From Lachnospiraceae bacterium (GTDB taxonomy: Bacteria > Bacillota > Clostridia > Lachnospirales > Lachnospiraceae), in contig CAJTCY010000011.1 in NCBI GenBank assembly GCA_910575075.1, positions 1 through 64,000 on the forward strand: 64,000 nt of DNA. The letters run 5' to 3'. The notes under the pieces are model-generated. The model searched no databases and was not told the DNA's origin. It saw only the letters and a list, made by a program, of their open reading frames with translations. The position numbers and the translations under genes are program-made. Below are positions 1-7,204 of the stretch, in pieces; position 1 is the stretch's first letter, and every line of letters starts with the position of its first letter.

Positions 1-47
1 GTTGTTTCTTTTACTTGCGAAATCTTCTTGTTTTGTGTAGAATTCAT
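1..47 (-). mobile_element. IS110-like transposase, N-terminal codons only (cut by window edge)
   Basis: Only the first 15 codons are in the window, reading MNSTQNKKISQVKET from an ATG at 45-47 on the minus strand. A good ribosome site (AAAAGGAAGG) lies about 10 bases upstream. This opening resembles what I recall of IS110-family (DEDD) transposases in Clostridia, which continue into a 'VGVDIAK' block, but that block lies outside the window. The identification therefore rests on the start peptide and on the long structured leader in front of it. The gene runs off the left edge, so it cannot be judged intact. Confidence 0.5.
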
Positions 48-200
48 CTTGTAGATACCTTCCTTTTCTGTTCATTTGCTAACTGCCTGGTCAGCAATGA
101 CAGTATAGCGTAGGTATCTATTTTTTTAAATCCTTACTGAACTCTACACTTTGAATTATACAGGAAGCTTTCTAAAAAATAATTGAAAATAAAACCTCTA
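48..200 (-). ncRNA. Structured leader upstream of the IS110-like gene; candidate bridge-RNA region
   Basis: On the minus strand TAGATACC (near 112-119) can pair with GGTATCTA (near 49-57). They enclose an inner stem TGCT...AGCA around GACCAGGCAGTT. IS110 elements encode their bridge RNA in the non-coding end next to the transposase start, which is where this sits. The pairing is visible in the sequence. The bridge-RNA role is inferred only from position and the tentative IS110 call. Confidence 0.3.
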
Positions 201-203
201 CTT

Positions 204-494
204 TTATAACGTCTCTTTCACCAGCTCTGCCTCTTTTTCCCGCTTTAACATTTCCAAAAAATTAAAAGCGTTATTTGCATTGTCATAAACTGTAACTGGC
301 ATATTAGGATTCATCATATTATGTAATGCCTTTTTCACATAGTGCTTTTGCGTCAATTCACCTTGCAGATAATCATTCAATTCTTGTATTTTATTGTCTC
401 TCAATAAACTTTTTATATGCTCCTGCTCATGTTTTATATCTTCTACTTCTTTCAATAATTTTGCTTTTTTATCTTGTTCCACTTGCTTGTTCAT
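204..494 (-). CDS. Small hypothetical protein, predicted helical
   Basis: This is a 96-residue protein with no family I recognise. It is highly charged; residues 1-60 are rich in K, E and Q in a coiled-coil-like pattern (KKAKLLKEVEDIKHEQEH), followed by a short NMMNPNMPVTVYDNANNAF segment. There is no signal peptide or membrane span. The start lies 8 bases after the stop of the 190-residue gene upstream, so the two are probably co-transcribed. The ribosome site is poor (AAAGAAAGG abuts the ATG), which suggests translational coupling. Function unknown. Confidence 0.55.
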   Translation of the reverse strand: MNKQVEQDKKAKLLKEVEDIKHEQEHIKSLLRDNKIQELNDYLQGELTQKHYVKKALHNMMNPNMPVTVYDNANNAFNFLEMLKREKEAELVKETL

Positions 495-502
495 CCTTTC
501 TT

Positions 503-1075
503 TTATTGAATACTATACTTATTTATATCCACATTCTGTATTGGTACTTTAATTCCTTTTTTAATTTGACCATACCTTACAGGAGTCTCGTCATAAATTA
601 TCTGAATACCGATCCCTAATAAATATAAATTTCCATAAAAATTATTATTTACTTCTTCAAGCAAATAATAATTATTTGCACAAAAATCAAAAAATTGATT
701 ATACCAAAACCAATCATTTTGTGGAGATGATGTTATATACTCAAAATCTTCGATATTAACATCAAAATCTAAGCAATAATATTTTCCTCCCGTAAGAGTT
801 CTCCAATCCCTGACTAATCTAACCTTCTCATCAAACAGCTTATTAATCATATTTTCAAGTGTTACAAGAAATTCAGGGTTATATTTTACTTCTGAATAAT
901 CATGCACATCCTTAAAAGAACCAGATAAATGTACTTCTATTTCTCCTTTATCATGAAACAGTTTACTTCTAATTATCTTTATAGAATCCCGTATTTTTAA
1001 AACCAAATAACACTGCGTAATACCAACTAATACAGATAGTATTCTCCAGTCATTTGGTTTTTCATTATAACACAT
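503..1075 (-). CDS. Hypothetical protein; N-terminus built from a repeated promoter segment
   Basis: This 190-residue, AT-rich protein has many aromatic residues and no family I recognise. There is no clear membrane span. The annotated ATG and first about 10 codons (MCYNEKPNDW) fall in a DNA segment that recurs near 17.48 kb, where it is the promoter of the restriction-modification gene. A TATAAT -10 box overlaps codons 2-4 here, so the true start is probably further in, or the gene lost its original 5' end. It is followed 8 bases on by the 96-residue gene. Function unknown. Confidence 0.5.
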   Translation of the reverse strand: MCYNEKPNDWRILSVLVGITQCYLVLKIRDSIKIIRSKLFHDKGEIEVHLSGSFKDVHDYSEVKYNPEFLVTLENMINKLFDEKVRLVRDWRTLTGGKYYCLDFDVNIEDFEYITSSPQNDWFWYNQFFDFCANNYYLLEEVNNNFYGNLYLLGIGIQIIYDETPVRYGQIKKGIKVPIQNVDINKYSIQ

Positions 1076-1125
1076 AAGTTTAAAAAAGTACAGAGCAAAA
1101 TCGAACTTTTGTTCTGTACTTTTTT
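1064..1125 (-). promoter_or_regulatory. Hairpin with LexA-like box and -10 element (copy 1 of a repeated segment)
   Basis: A long hairpin at 1082-1125 (arms GTACAGAGCAAAA and TTTTGTTCTGTAC, flanked by A and T runs) is followed on the minus strand by TATAAT (1064-1069) and CCAAATGACTGG. Inside it, 1103-1114 reads GAAC-N4-GTTC, the core of the Gram-positive LexA/DinR box. The segment closely matches 17464-17561 with the same 18-base distance from the hairpin GTAC to TATAAT. It may terminate the recombinase remnant and also act as a promoter. The LexA link is inferred from the motif alone. Confidence 0.45.
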
Positions 1126-1232
1126 ATGCCTTATCGGACGGTAGTTCGCCCGCCCCGTCAGGGGCATGTATTACGGGATGCCCGGATGGGTATATCTTTT
1201 TTAGGTCATTCAGTTATGCCAGTATCTTAGCT

Positions 1233-2141
1233 TCATACAAAAAATTCACTGATTTTTTCTATATAATCATTTTCTGAAAAGTCTGCACCGTTTTCTTTTC
1301 CGTCTTTTGGCACAACCTCATCAATAAACGGCTGAAGGTCATCTAAACAGTCTGCAATGATTTCCTTACTATTGCCGAATGGCATAGAGGTATCCTTTAG
1401 GGCTTCCGCATTATCTCCATACACGTCTATGGTAATGATTTCTTTCGCATGTCCCATTAACTGTGATACCGCTTTGGGATTAAAATTGTTCTTTAATAAT
1501 ATGGTACAGAAGGTACTCCTTAAATCATGCCATCTTATATTGGGCAGTCCATTGTCCTCCAACAATTTCTTATAATGTTTCCAGTGAAAATCTTTACTTC
1601 TCGGACGCCCATAACTGGAACAGCAGATATAGTCCAAATCCTGAAAGGTTCCCGGCCGCCTTCTGCGGTTCTTCTCATATACTTTTCTCTCTTCCAGAAT
1701 CGCTTCAAACACATAATCCGGTATAGGTATGGTTCGGTTACTGGACGGTGTTTTCAGCTTGATTTCCTGCTTTGTATATGTCTTAGCCGGAAAGTCCCCG
1801 GCAGTCGTGTTTGGTTTCTTTCCCAACTGCCTCTGCACTTTTAATGTCCGGTTGATATAATCTATGTCTGAATATTTTACCCCATTGATTTCACACCGCC
1901 TTAATCCCAGCAGTACCGCAAACAGCACCTGCATATGGATTGGCGTATCCCTGCTCGCCTCCATGAGCGTCAATATCTGCTCCATATTCAGCGTCTTTTG
2001 TGCGTCAATGTTCCGGGTGTGGTAGGCTTTCTTCTCCACCCGCTTGGGCAGTGCAATATCAATCGTCGGATTGATGGAAATGATTTTCTTATTCACAGCA
2101 TATACACTTCCTCGTTGCCTAGGCGTGTTCGGGACTTCCAC
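1233..2141 (-). pseudogene. Tyrosine recombinase (phage/ICE integrase family), N-terminus missing
   Basis: The catalytic domain of a tyrosine recombinase is complete. It has the first Arg in GLRRCE, the HDLRSTF box (H-x-x-R), LMGH and the nucleophile Tyr in DVYGDN. The arm-binding and SAM-like core-binding domains (normally about 150 residues) are absent. Recognisable family sequence starts only near VNKKIISINP, and the codons before it come from unrelated DNA that resembles a group II intron segment. I read this as a 5'-truncated integrase left by a former integrative element. It could still be transcribed but is unlikely to recombine DNA on its own. Confidence 0.8.
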
Positions 2142-2160
2142 CCGTTAGAGCGTGCCCATG
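2105..2160 (-). other. Possible group II intron remnant
   Basis: Reading the minus strand, the segment contains ACGGGTGGAAGTCCCGA followed by AGGCAACGAGGAAG, preceded by the hairpin GCGTGCCATGGGCACGC. The 'GGGTGGAAGTCCC' block resembles domain I sequence of bacterial group II introns. No intron-encoded protein is nearby, so at most a short fragment remains. It supplies the false first codons of the truncated integrase. Recognition is from memory of the motif; confidence is low. Confidence 0.3.
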
Positions 2161-2174
2161 GCACGCAAACAAAA

Positions 2175-2209
2175 AGCCGACTGATTCTCGTTTTGAAAAT
2201 CAATCGGCT
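2175..2209 (-). terminator. Terminator of the AbiE-DUF4297 operon
   Basis: Arms AGCCGATTGATT and AATCAGTCGGCT (minus strand), with one mismatch, are followed by TTTTTG. It lies 60 bases past the DUF4297 stop and closes the three-gene operon as a self-contained unit. Confidence 0.75.
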
Positions 2210-2268
2210 ATGTAATAAAATAATATTTCATTTATTTGGATACCTTAAAAAATTACCCAAATAAGTAT

Positions 2269-3246
2269 TCAAAAACAGCAGCAAATGCCGCATTCTTCAT
2301 CTGTCGGGATCTTACCTTCCCCACTTGATATCTCTTGGTATTTTACATCATTAACATCAAGCCATCTCGCATCGTGAAGTGTTTTTGCGGCTTCAATACG
2401 ACGAATATCTTTTTTCGTTAACGACTGATTTAACAAATACTGGTGAAATTCATCATAATTGCCGCTGTTTTTTATATTACCATCAATTTTTCTGCCTATT
2501 TGAGCAACATCGACTCCTTTTTTCTCAACTAAGCGTTTCATACTAATAGGTACTTTAATTTTTTCTTTACTCTTTTTTCTCACATCATTTATCAATTGTT
2601 GGAAAATAAGATTTGCTGTATTGATCGGAATATTTTTATCGGCTAAGTGATTGAAAAATTCTCCCTTAGTTTGATTTTCATATGCCGCTAATTGCAAATC
2701 GGATTTATGAACAAAAGTATTTTGTATAAATGTATCAAATACAGAATCGAAATTGCTTGGCATAGCATTGATAAATTCATCTTTGATTCTGTCTTTGATT
2801 TTTTGATATAGTGCAATGTCTTCTACTTGTAACTTCTTGCCGTCTTCAATAACTGCCTGCCACGATAAAACATCCTTATCAAAATCATTGTTTGATACAA
2901 AATGGCAATGTGAACACTCTGTGCTAAAAGTTAGATAATTGTAGAAAATAAATCCTAAAAAAGACTTTTTATAGCCACTACTTTTCTTTTTCTCACGTTT
3001 AGACATTTCTGCAATAGCCCAATCAGATGGGTCTTCCTTTGCTTTTATTTGATAAAACTGATACTGCTGATTATTGGGAGAAAACTCTGCCATATCATCG
3101 TGAAATTCACAAAAGACAATACACTCTGCATCATCTTGAAGTTTACCTATTATATGGCACACAATCCAATGGACTTGATATTCGAATCTGTTATAGGAGT
3201 CAGAACCTGCTTGCTCACGCTGTTCAACGGTAAGTACAATACTCAT
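2269..3246 (-). CDS. DUF4297/Cap4-like dsDNA nuclease-domain protein, third gene of an AbiE operon
   Basis: This 325-residue protein opens with the DUF4297 signature: REQAGSDSYNRFEYQ (10-24), EFHDD (47-51) and YQIKAK (65-70). The pattern fits a restriction-like fold with Asp near 50-51 and Q-x-K at 66-68. DUF4297 is the nuclease domain of CBASS Cap4 and of HerA-linked anti-phage proteins. The C-terminal half is helical and ends in a Cys-rich tail (EECGICCCF). The start ATG overlaps the AbiEii stop (ATGA), with ribosome site AAAGGAG, so it is translationally coupled to the toxin. It lacks a recognisable nucleotide-sensor (SAVED) domain and is shorter than Cap4. The inferred role is an added effector or regulator of the AbiE module. 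Confidence 0.75.
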   Translation of the reverse strand: MSIVLTVEQREQAGSDSYNRFEYQVHWIVCHIIGKLQDDAECIVFCEFHDDMAEFSPNNQQYQFYQIKAKEDPSDWAIAEMSKREKKKSSGYKKSFLGFIFYNYLTFSTECSHCHFVSNNDFDKDVLSWQAVIEDGKKLQVEDIALYQKIKDRIKDEFINAMPSNFDSVFDTFIQNTFVHKSDLQLAAYENQTKGEFFNHLADKNIPINTANLIFQQLINDVRKKSKEKIKVPISMKRLVEKKGVDVAQIGRKIDGNIKNSGNYDEFHQYLLNQSLTKKDIRRIEAAKTLHDARWLDVNDVKYQEISSGEGKIPTDEECGICCCF

Positions 3247-4160
3247 AAATTAAGACTCCTTTCATTTTTATTCCATTTCATAATGAAGTTCCACTGTTTT
3301 TGCCATTCATCTTCATCCACTATCGCCTCAAACACAGGTTCAAGGAATTTTTGTATTTCATCAATTACAACTGAAAACTCAAGCGTATCATCTTTAATAT
3401 TTTTCAAGAAATATTTCCATCGTTTCTGCATATCCTCATCTTCGGTGAGGGCAACAATCCGTTTGAAGCTATCTCTGTCATAAGGAGTGCCACGCCGCTG
3501 TAAGGTTTTAAAAATTGCTGTCTGTAATCTTGCTCCATCAAAATCAAAAGTCCTTGCCAAATAATAGATGTCGTAAAAATCTTTCATTCTGCCTGTCAAC
3601 TCAAATCGTTGCAGGATTGCATCGAATTTTTCTGCAATAGTGCTTTCGAGAGAGTAAGTTTTGATAATAGGAGCTTCAAAGTCGGGAAGTTGCGTGTTAA
3701 TTGCTCGTTCCTCGGCACAAGGCACAATGACATCACCCACACCTATATCCACATTAAAGGGTACACGAACATTTTTTATCTGAGCAATGATTTGTGCACT
3801 AATACCGTGATATTTTCTCTGCGGTGAAATTTCTTCAAAGCCTTTAGCTGTCATAGAAATATAATCATTGCCCGTAGGCGTATTGATAATCTTCCCTATA
3901 AGTACCTTTACATCTTCAATCGAATTAGAAGCTGCCCGAAGAAGAAAGTCCACATCAATCGTAGCTCGACTCTCAAAATTAGTAAGGGTGTAAATAAACA
4001 GACCACCCTTGAGAATGAGGTTATCTTCATGTCCAGATTTTGAAAGTTTACGCAGGAATTCCTCTTGTACAAAAAGTTGTAAGCACTGCTGATAACTGAT
4101 ACCAGATGCCTTTGCTTTGTTTTTGAGCTTCGCAAGAACAGAAGCCGCCTTATCTGCCAT
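3243..4160 (-). CDS. abiEii: AbiEii nucleotidyltransferase toxin
   Basis: This is a type IV toxin of the AbiE phage-defence family, a DNA polymerase beta-like nucleotidyltransferase. Counting from a GTG three codons upstream of the chosen start, the motifs are KGG (54-56), R-A-T-I-D-V-D (68-74), N-V-D-I-G (139-143) and K181 followed by GRMKDFYD (193-200). The chosen ATG at 4160 overlaps the AbiEi stop as TAATG and has GGAG ten bases upstream; the GTG at 4169 is too close to that site. The family transfers nucleotides onto RNA targets and is held in check by AbiEi. All motif residues are present, so the enzyme looks active. Confidence 0.9.
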   Translation of the reverse strand: MADKAASVLAKLKNKAKASGISYQQCLQLFVQEEFLRKLSKSGHEDNLILKGGLFIYTLTNFESRATIDVDFLLRAASNSIEDVKVLIGKIINTPTGNDYISMTAKGFEEISPQRKYHGISAQIIAQIKNVRVPFNVDIGVGDVIVPCAEERAINTQLPDFEAPIIKTYSLESTIAEKFDAILQRFELTGRMKDFYDIYYLARTFDFDGARLQTAIFKTLQRRGTPYDRDSFKRIVALTEDEDMQKRWKYFLKNIKDDTLEFSVVIDEIQKFLEPVFEAIVDEDEWQKQWNFIMKWNKNERSLNL

Positions 4161-4768
4161 TACAACCACACTCCAATCAATTCTTTCACTCTCTTTTGCA
4201 CCCGTAGCACTTTGGCATAACTCATTAGGTTAGGGACATTTTTCTTCGAGTCTTTTACATAACCCTGTATTGCCTTGTTAAAAATTTCTTTATCCATCTT
4301 ATTCATATTTCGCAACACATCACAAATGGTACGGTCACGGTCATAAATGCGGACATCAATTGAATCAATTTTTCCGCAGGCTTCTCCAAGTGTAACCAAT
4401 GCAGGCTCAACACGATACGCCTTAATAAATGGATAATCAATTTTAGTACGCAATTTTGAAATATTTTTATCAATTGCAAAATTCCACTCGGCAGGATTTC
4501 GGTCGCTATATCTGTAGTAGAAAAGAGCTGTTTCCATACAAAGGACTGCATCGGGGAACAGACGATTGATAATTACAATTTCGCTTTCTCCAGAGTCTTC
4601 AATCCAATGATAGTAGCCCCGTCTTACCCTTTCAATCAGACCTTCATCTAAAAGCAATTTTATATCTGCGTAATATAGCTTTGAAGCTGTCAGTTCAGCG
4701 GTAGTCATAATGTAATTGTGCTGGCTAAACAGCTTTTGCAAAATTTCGATATTATTTTTCTGAAGCAT
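4160..4768 (-). CDS. abiEi: AbiEi antitoxin / autorepressor
   Basis: This 202-residue type IV antitoxin starts with a winged-helix DNA-binding domain (about 1-60: TTAELTASKLYYADIKLLL, then a wing RVRRGYYHW). The rest is the AbiEi C-terminal domain, with the RDRTICDVLR motif near 143-152. AbiEi proteins neutralise the toxin without binding it and repress their own promoter by binding inverted repeats. Matching inverted repeats are present upstream. The ribosome site AGAGGTGA precedes the ATG. It is first in an operon of three overlapping genes. Confidence 0.9.
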   Translation of the reverse strand: MLQKNNIEILQKLFSQHNYIMTTAELTASKLYYADIKLLLDEGLIERVRRGYYHWIEDSGESEIVIINRLFPDAVLCMETALFYYRYSDRNPAEWNFAIDKNISKLRTKIDYPFIKAYRVEPALVTLGEACGKIDSIDVRIYDRDRTICDVLRNMNKMDKEIFNKAIQGYVKDSKKNVPNLMSYAKVLRVQKRVKELIGVWL

Positions 4769-4778
4769 TTTTTCACCT

Positions 4779-4903
4779 CTACTTAACTGCCCCTGTTTTT
4801 AATTATCAATAGGGTACTTTACTATATTATATCCGATTTTCTATTCAAAGTCAATAATAGTAAACTGCACACTTTTAAATAGTTGAAACAGGTAGTTAAA
4901 TAG
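4779..4903 (-). promoter_or_regulatory. Promoter and inverted-repeat operator of the abiE operon
   Basis: On the minus strand a near-consensus sigma-A promoter reads TTGACT (4849-4854), 17 bases, TATAAT (4826-4831). Two inverted copies flank it: CTACTTAACTGCCCCTGTTT (4779-4798) and AAACAGGTAGTTAAATAG (4886-4903). They are inverse complements apart from small differences. AbiEi binding to paired inverted repeats is known for the family; use of these two sites is inferred. Confidence 0.75.
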
Positions 4904-4940
4904 AAAATGCAGAATATACTTGACCATATAAAGCAAATTA

Positions 4941-5150
4941 AATGTATACAATGGTTAGTTCATGTGACGCAGCAGAGAAGAAATCCATTTGCGCCTGTTC
5001 CAATGCTTTTTCGTGTTCAATATCAGCTTCCCATTCAGCATTTGCTTTTTTTAATCGGCTAACGCAGTCTGCAAATTCTGTGACAGCTTATTAGGGCTTT
5101 TTCCTAAAACTCCAAGTTCATCCGTCCTTTGCTCATTCACCTGTCATTCT
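4941..5150 (-). pseudogene. Remnant of a VanS-like sensor histidine kinase
   Basis: The minus strand reads DELGVLGKSPNKLSQNLQ, then TALAD, and after a one-base frameshift LKKANAEWEADIEHE, ending DFFSAASHELT. This is the HAMP-to-HisKA segment of VanS-type kinases, with the phospho-acceptor His in SHEL. The frameshift falls in TTAGCCGATTAAAAAAAG, where one T appears missing. The reading stops directly after SHELT at the edge of the AbiE module, so that cassette boundary may have cut the kinase. No sensor or ATPase part remains. Confidence 0.65.
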
Positions 5151-5504
5151 AAATATAAATCGGACATCTGCCCTGATACACGACTAATTTCCAATTCTAA
5201 TTCAGAAATAAATTCCTTTGTCTGTTCGTCCAAAAAGGCATTTAATTTATTCGAGTAGGTATGGGGCATCAGCCAACTCAACGAGCGCACCCCCTTATAC
5301 TATCTGAAAGAGAAAACGGCAAAGATTTCTCCCTGCCGCCTTTGTTTGCTTATATGAAGATGATTTCCTTATTCGCAATCTCCCTCGCACAAGCCCTTAT
5401 GTTATTGAGCCGTCCAACCCATTCTAAAGCCAGAGAGCAGAAAGAACAATAGTACCCGCTCTATTTTCCATTCCAAACAGATACAAAGCGTCTTTCTCAT
5501 AATT
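5151..5504. other. Degraded stretch without an intact gene
   Basis: A minus-strand piece (about 5145-5245) reads NKLNAFLDEQTKEF, then ISELELEISRVSGQMSD, and ends at a TGA after LYLE. It looks like the helical end of some protein but I cannot name it. From 5260 to 5450 short open stretches occur on the plus strand (one of 63 codons) with no ribosome site and no recognisable family. I see no intact gene, promoter or RNA here. Confidence 0.45.
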
Positions 5505-6530
5505 TCACGAAAATAAATGCAGCAGTTTCTGCCAAAAATTCAAATGTTCTTCCTCCGTTTGCACCTCTTCTTCTGGTTCGTCTATCTCTATGGACTCCGT
5601 TTGTATTACAAACTGCACTGCATTTACATTCGTATTATCTTCTGACACAAATGAAACAATTTCCCGGTTCCCGCCAGAGATGCTGTCCAACAGCTCATCA
5701 ATTTTATCATTGATTTGTGTATCCATACCTTCTGTTTCTTCCCGCAAAGTCCCTGTTCCGTCCTTTAGTTCCCCCGTGCCATCATAAAGCTGTGCGATGC
5801 CAGTCAGCAGTTCTGCCACACCGTCATCCAGTTCACCTGTGCCATCCTTTAATGTTCCTGTACCATCATAAATTTCAACAATTCCTGAAAGCAAATCCCC
5901 CGTTCCACTATAGAATGTTTCTGTACCCGCTCTTAATGAACTGCTTCCGTCCACCAGCTTTGCGGCACCGCCGGATATCTGCGAATAGCCAGCAACTATT
6001 TCAGCTACGCCGTCCGTATAAGCAGTAATACCTGCATCAAGTTTCCTATACTCCGCAACCAGCGTATTAATAGCGGCAGACAGCTCGGAGAGTTTATATG
6101 TCATTCCACTGAGCTTATTTGCCAGTTCTCCAATCTTAGAATCAAATTCAGCGTAATTGGTCTGTAATGTTAACGCACCCTTTGACAGCTTTTGGATATT
6201 TTCATGAACGGCTGAAAAATAACTTTCCGTGCCACTGAGGCAGGCATTATTTCCTTCAAACAATACCGCCATGCTCTGCAGCTTGCCTAGCTGCTCCTGT
6301 AACTGTGTTGTATCTATTCCCGTCCCTTCCAGCACTGATAGCTGAGCATTTAAGAATGCTATAAGATCCTGAAGATTACCAGCGGCTGCGGCATTATTCT
6401 GTTTCAAAGAATCAAGATCGAGGCCATTCTTTGACATGGCTGCTTTATAAGCCTCATAGTTTATATTTTGTTGGAGATTAGATACCCCTGAAACAAGAGA
6501 ATCCATTCTTTCTGTTATACTGAAATATTC
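5505..6530 (-). pseudogene. C-terminal fragment of a heptad-repeat membrane exporter (MMPL/RND-like)
   Basis: About 340 residues of a long helical region lead into Leu-x-x-Gly-type heptad repeats (LYDGTGELKDGTGTL and relatives), then SFVSEDNTNVNAVQFVIQTE and a tail NFWQKLLHLFS. These are features of the extracellular insert and C-terminus of MMPL-type exporters and YhgE/Pip-like proteins in Lachnospiraceae. The membrane domains expected before and after the insert are missing. The open frame continues upstream to 6599, but those first about 25 residues look unrelated and no ribosome site is visible. I consider it a truncated, non-functional gene. Confidence 0.6.
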
Positions 6531-6803
6531 CATTCCAAACATTTTGAAAAATAACGGCTCTATGAAAAATATGGATATATAAGCCAAATATTGTATCACA
6601 GCAAAATGAAACCAATAAGTATATTTTCAGCAGAAGAACAGTTATTATTTGACATCTCATACTGTTCTTCTGCCACTATCCTAATACGCCGAAACCCCAT
6701 ACCCATATATGGAATCGCTGCCCGTGCTGTAAAAGCTGCGCTATCACTTTATCATCATTATGAGCATTGAAACGATTATGCTCTGCATCCTTATGTCACT
6801 GAT

Positions 6804-7130
6804 TTATTTTTTCACAAAAATCTGCTTTCTCTCCATGTTATCTTTTTTCAAATTCAGCCTGGAATACTCCACCAGCACCCTGTGTTCTTTCTCTATCAAA
6901 GATATATCCCCCCTTTTCTGTAACATTCAGTATAAACGGATAGCCCCTTCCATATCCCTGATCTGTCTGCAAAGTACCAGATAGCCTTCATCCTGCTTTT
7001 GCGAATCCACTAAAATATCATTGTCTATCTCGATAAATCCGTCTTCGATACGCTGTACCAATAAGCAGGATACCTGTGAGTACATTTTCTGGATGTCAAA
7101 CATATCTATCCACAAAAAGCAGCGAATCAC
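6804..7130 (-). pseudogene. Broken regulator-like gene with in-frame TGA
   Basis: Two stretches lie in one frame: 67 codons ending GAIRLY-TGA, immediately followed by ATG and 40 more codons (MLQKRGDISLIEKEHRVLVE onward, ending IFVKK). The composition is charged and helical, like the C-terminal part of a small transcriptional regulator, but I do not recognise a family or a helix-turn-helix. A single nonsense change appears to split it. The flanking 6600-6803 contains no supported gene. It may be the former regulator of the truncated exporter next to it. Confidence 0.35.
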
Positions 7131-7204
7131 ATTTCCAACAAAGGAAACATGTTCGCTGCTTAACTTATACTGTTATTTTGTTCTCATACTTTATTCCAAC
7201 AAAA

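Noticed and set aside
1233-2141. Functional integrase marking an intact integrative element
   Set aside because: The N-terminal DNA-binding domains are missing, and no excisionase, relaxase or att repeats could be found.
2269-2300. Cys-rich tail of the DUF4297 protein as a zinc-binding domain
   Set aside because: CGICCC alone is too short and lacks a second ligand pair; it may simply be the natural C-terminus.
3243-4169. GTG start of abiEii at 4169
   Set aside because: The ribosome site would touch the GTG; the ATG at 4160 gives normal spacing and a classic TAATG overlap.
5261-5452. 63-codon plus-strand gene
   Set aside because: No ribosome site, no family, inside a degraded region.
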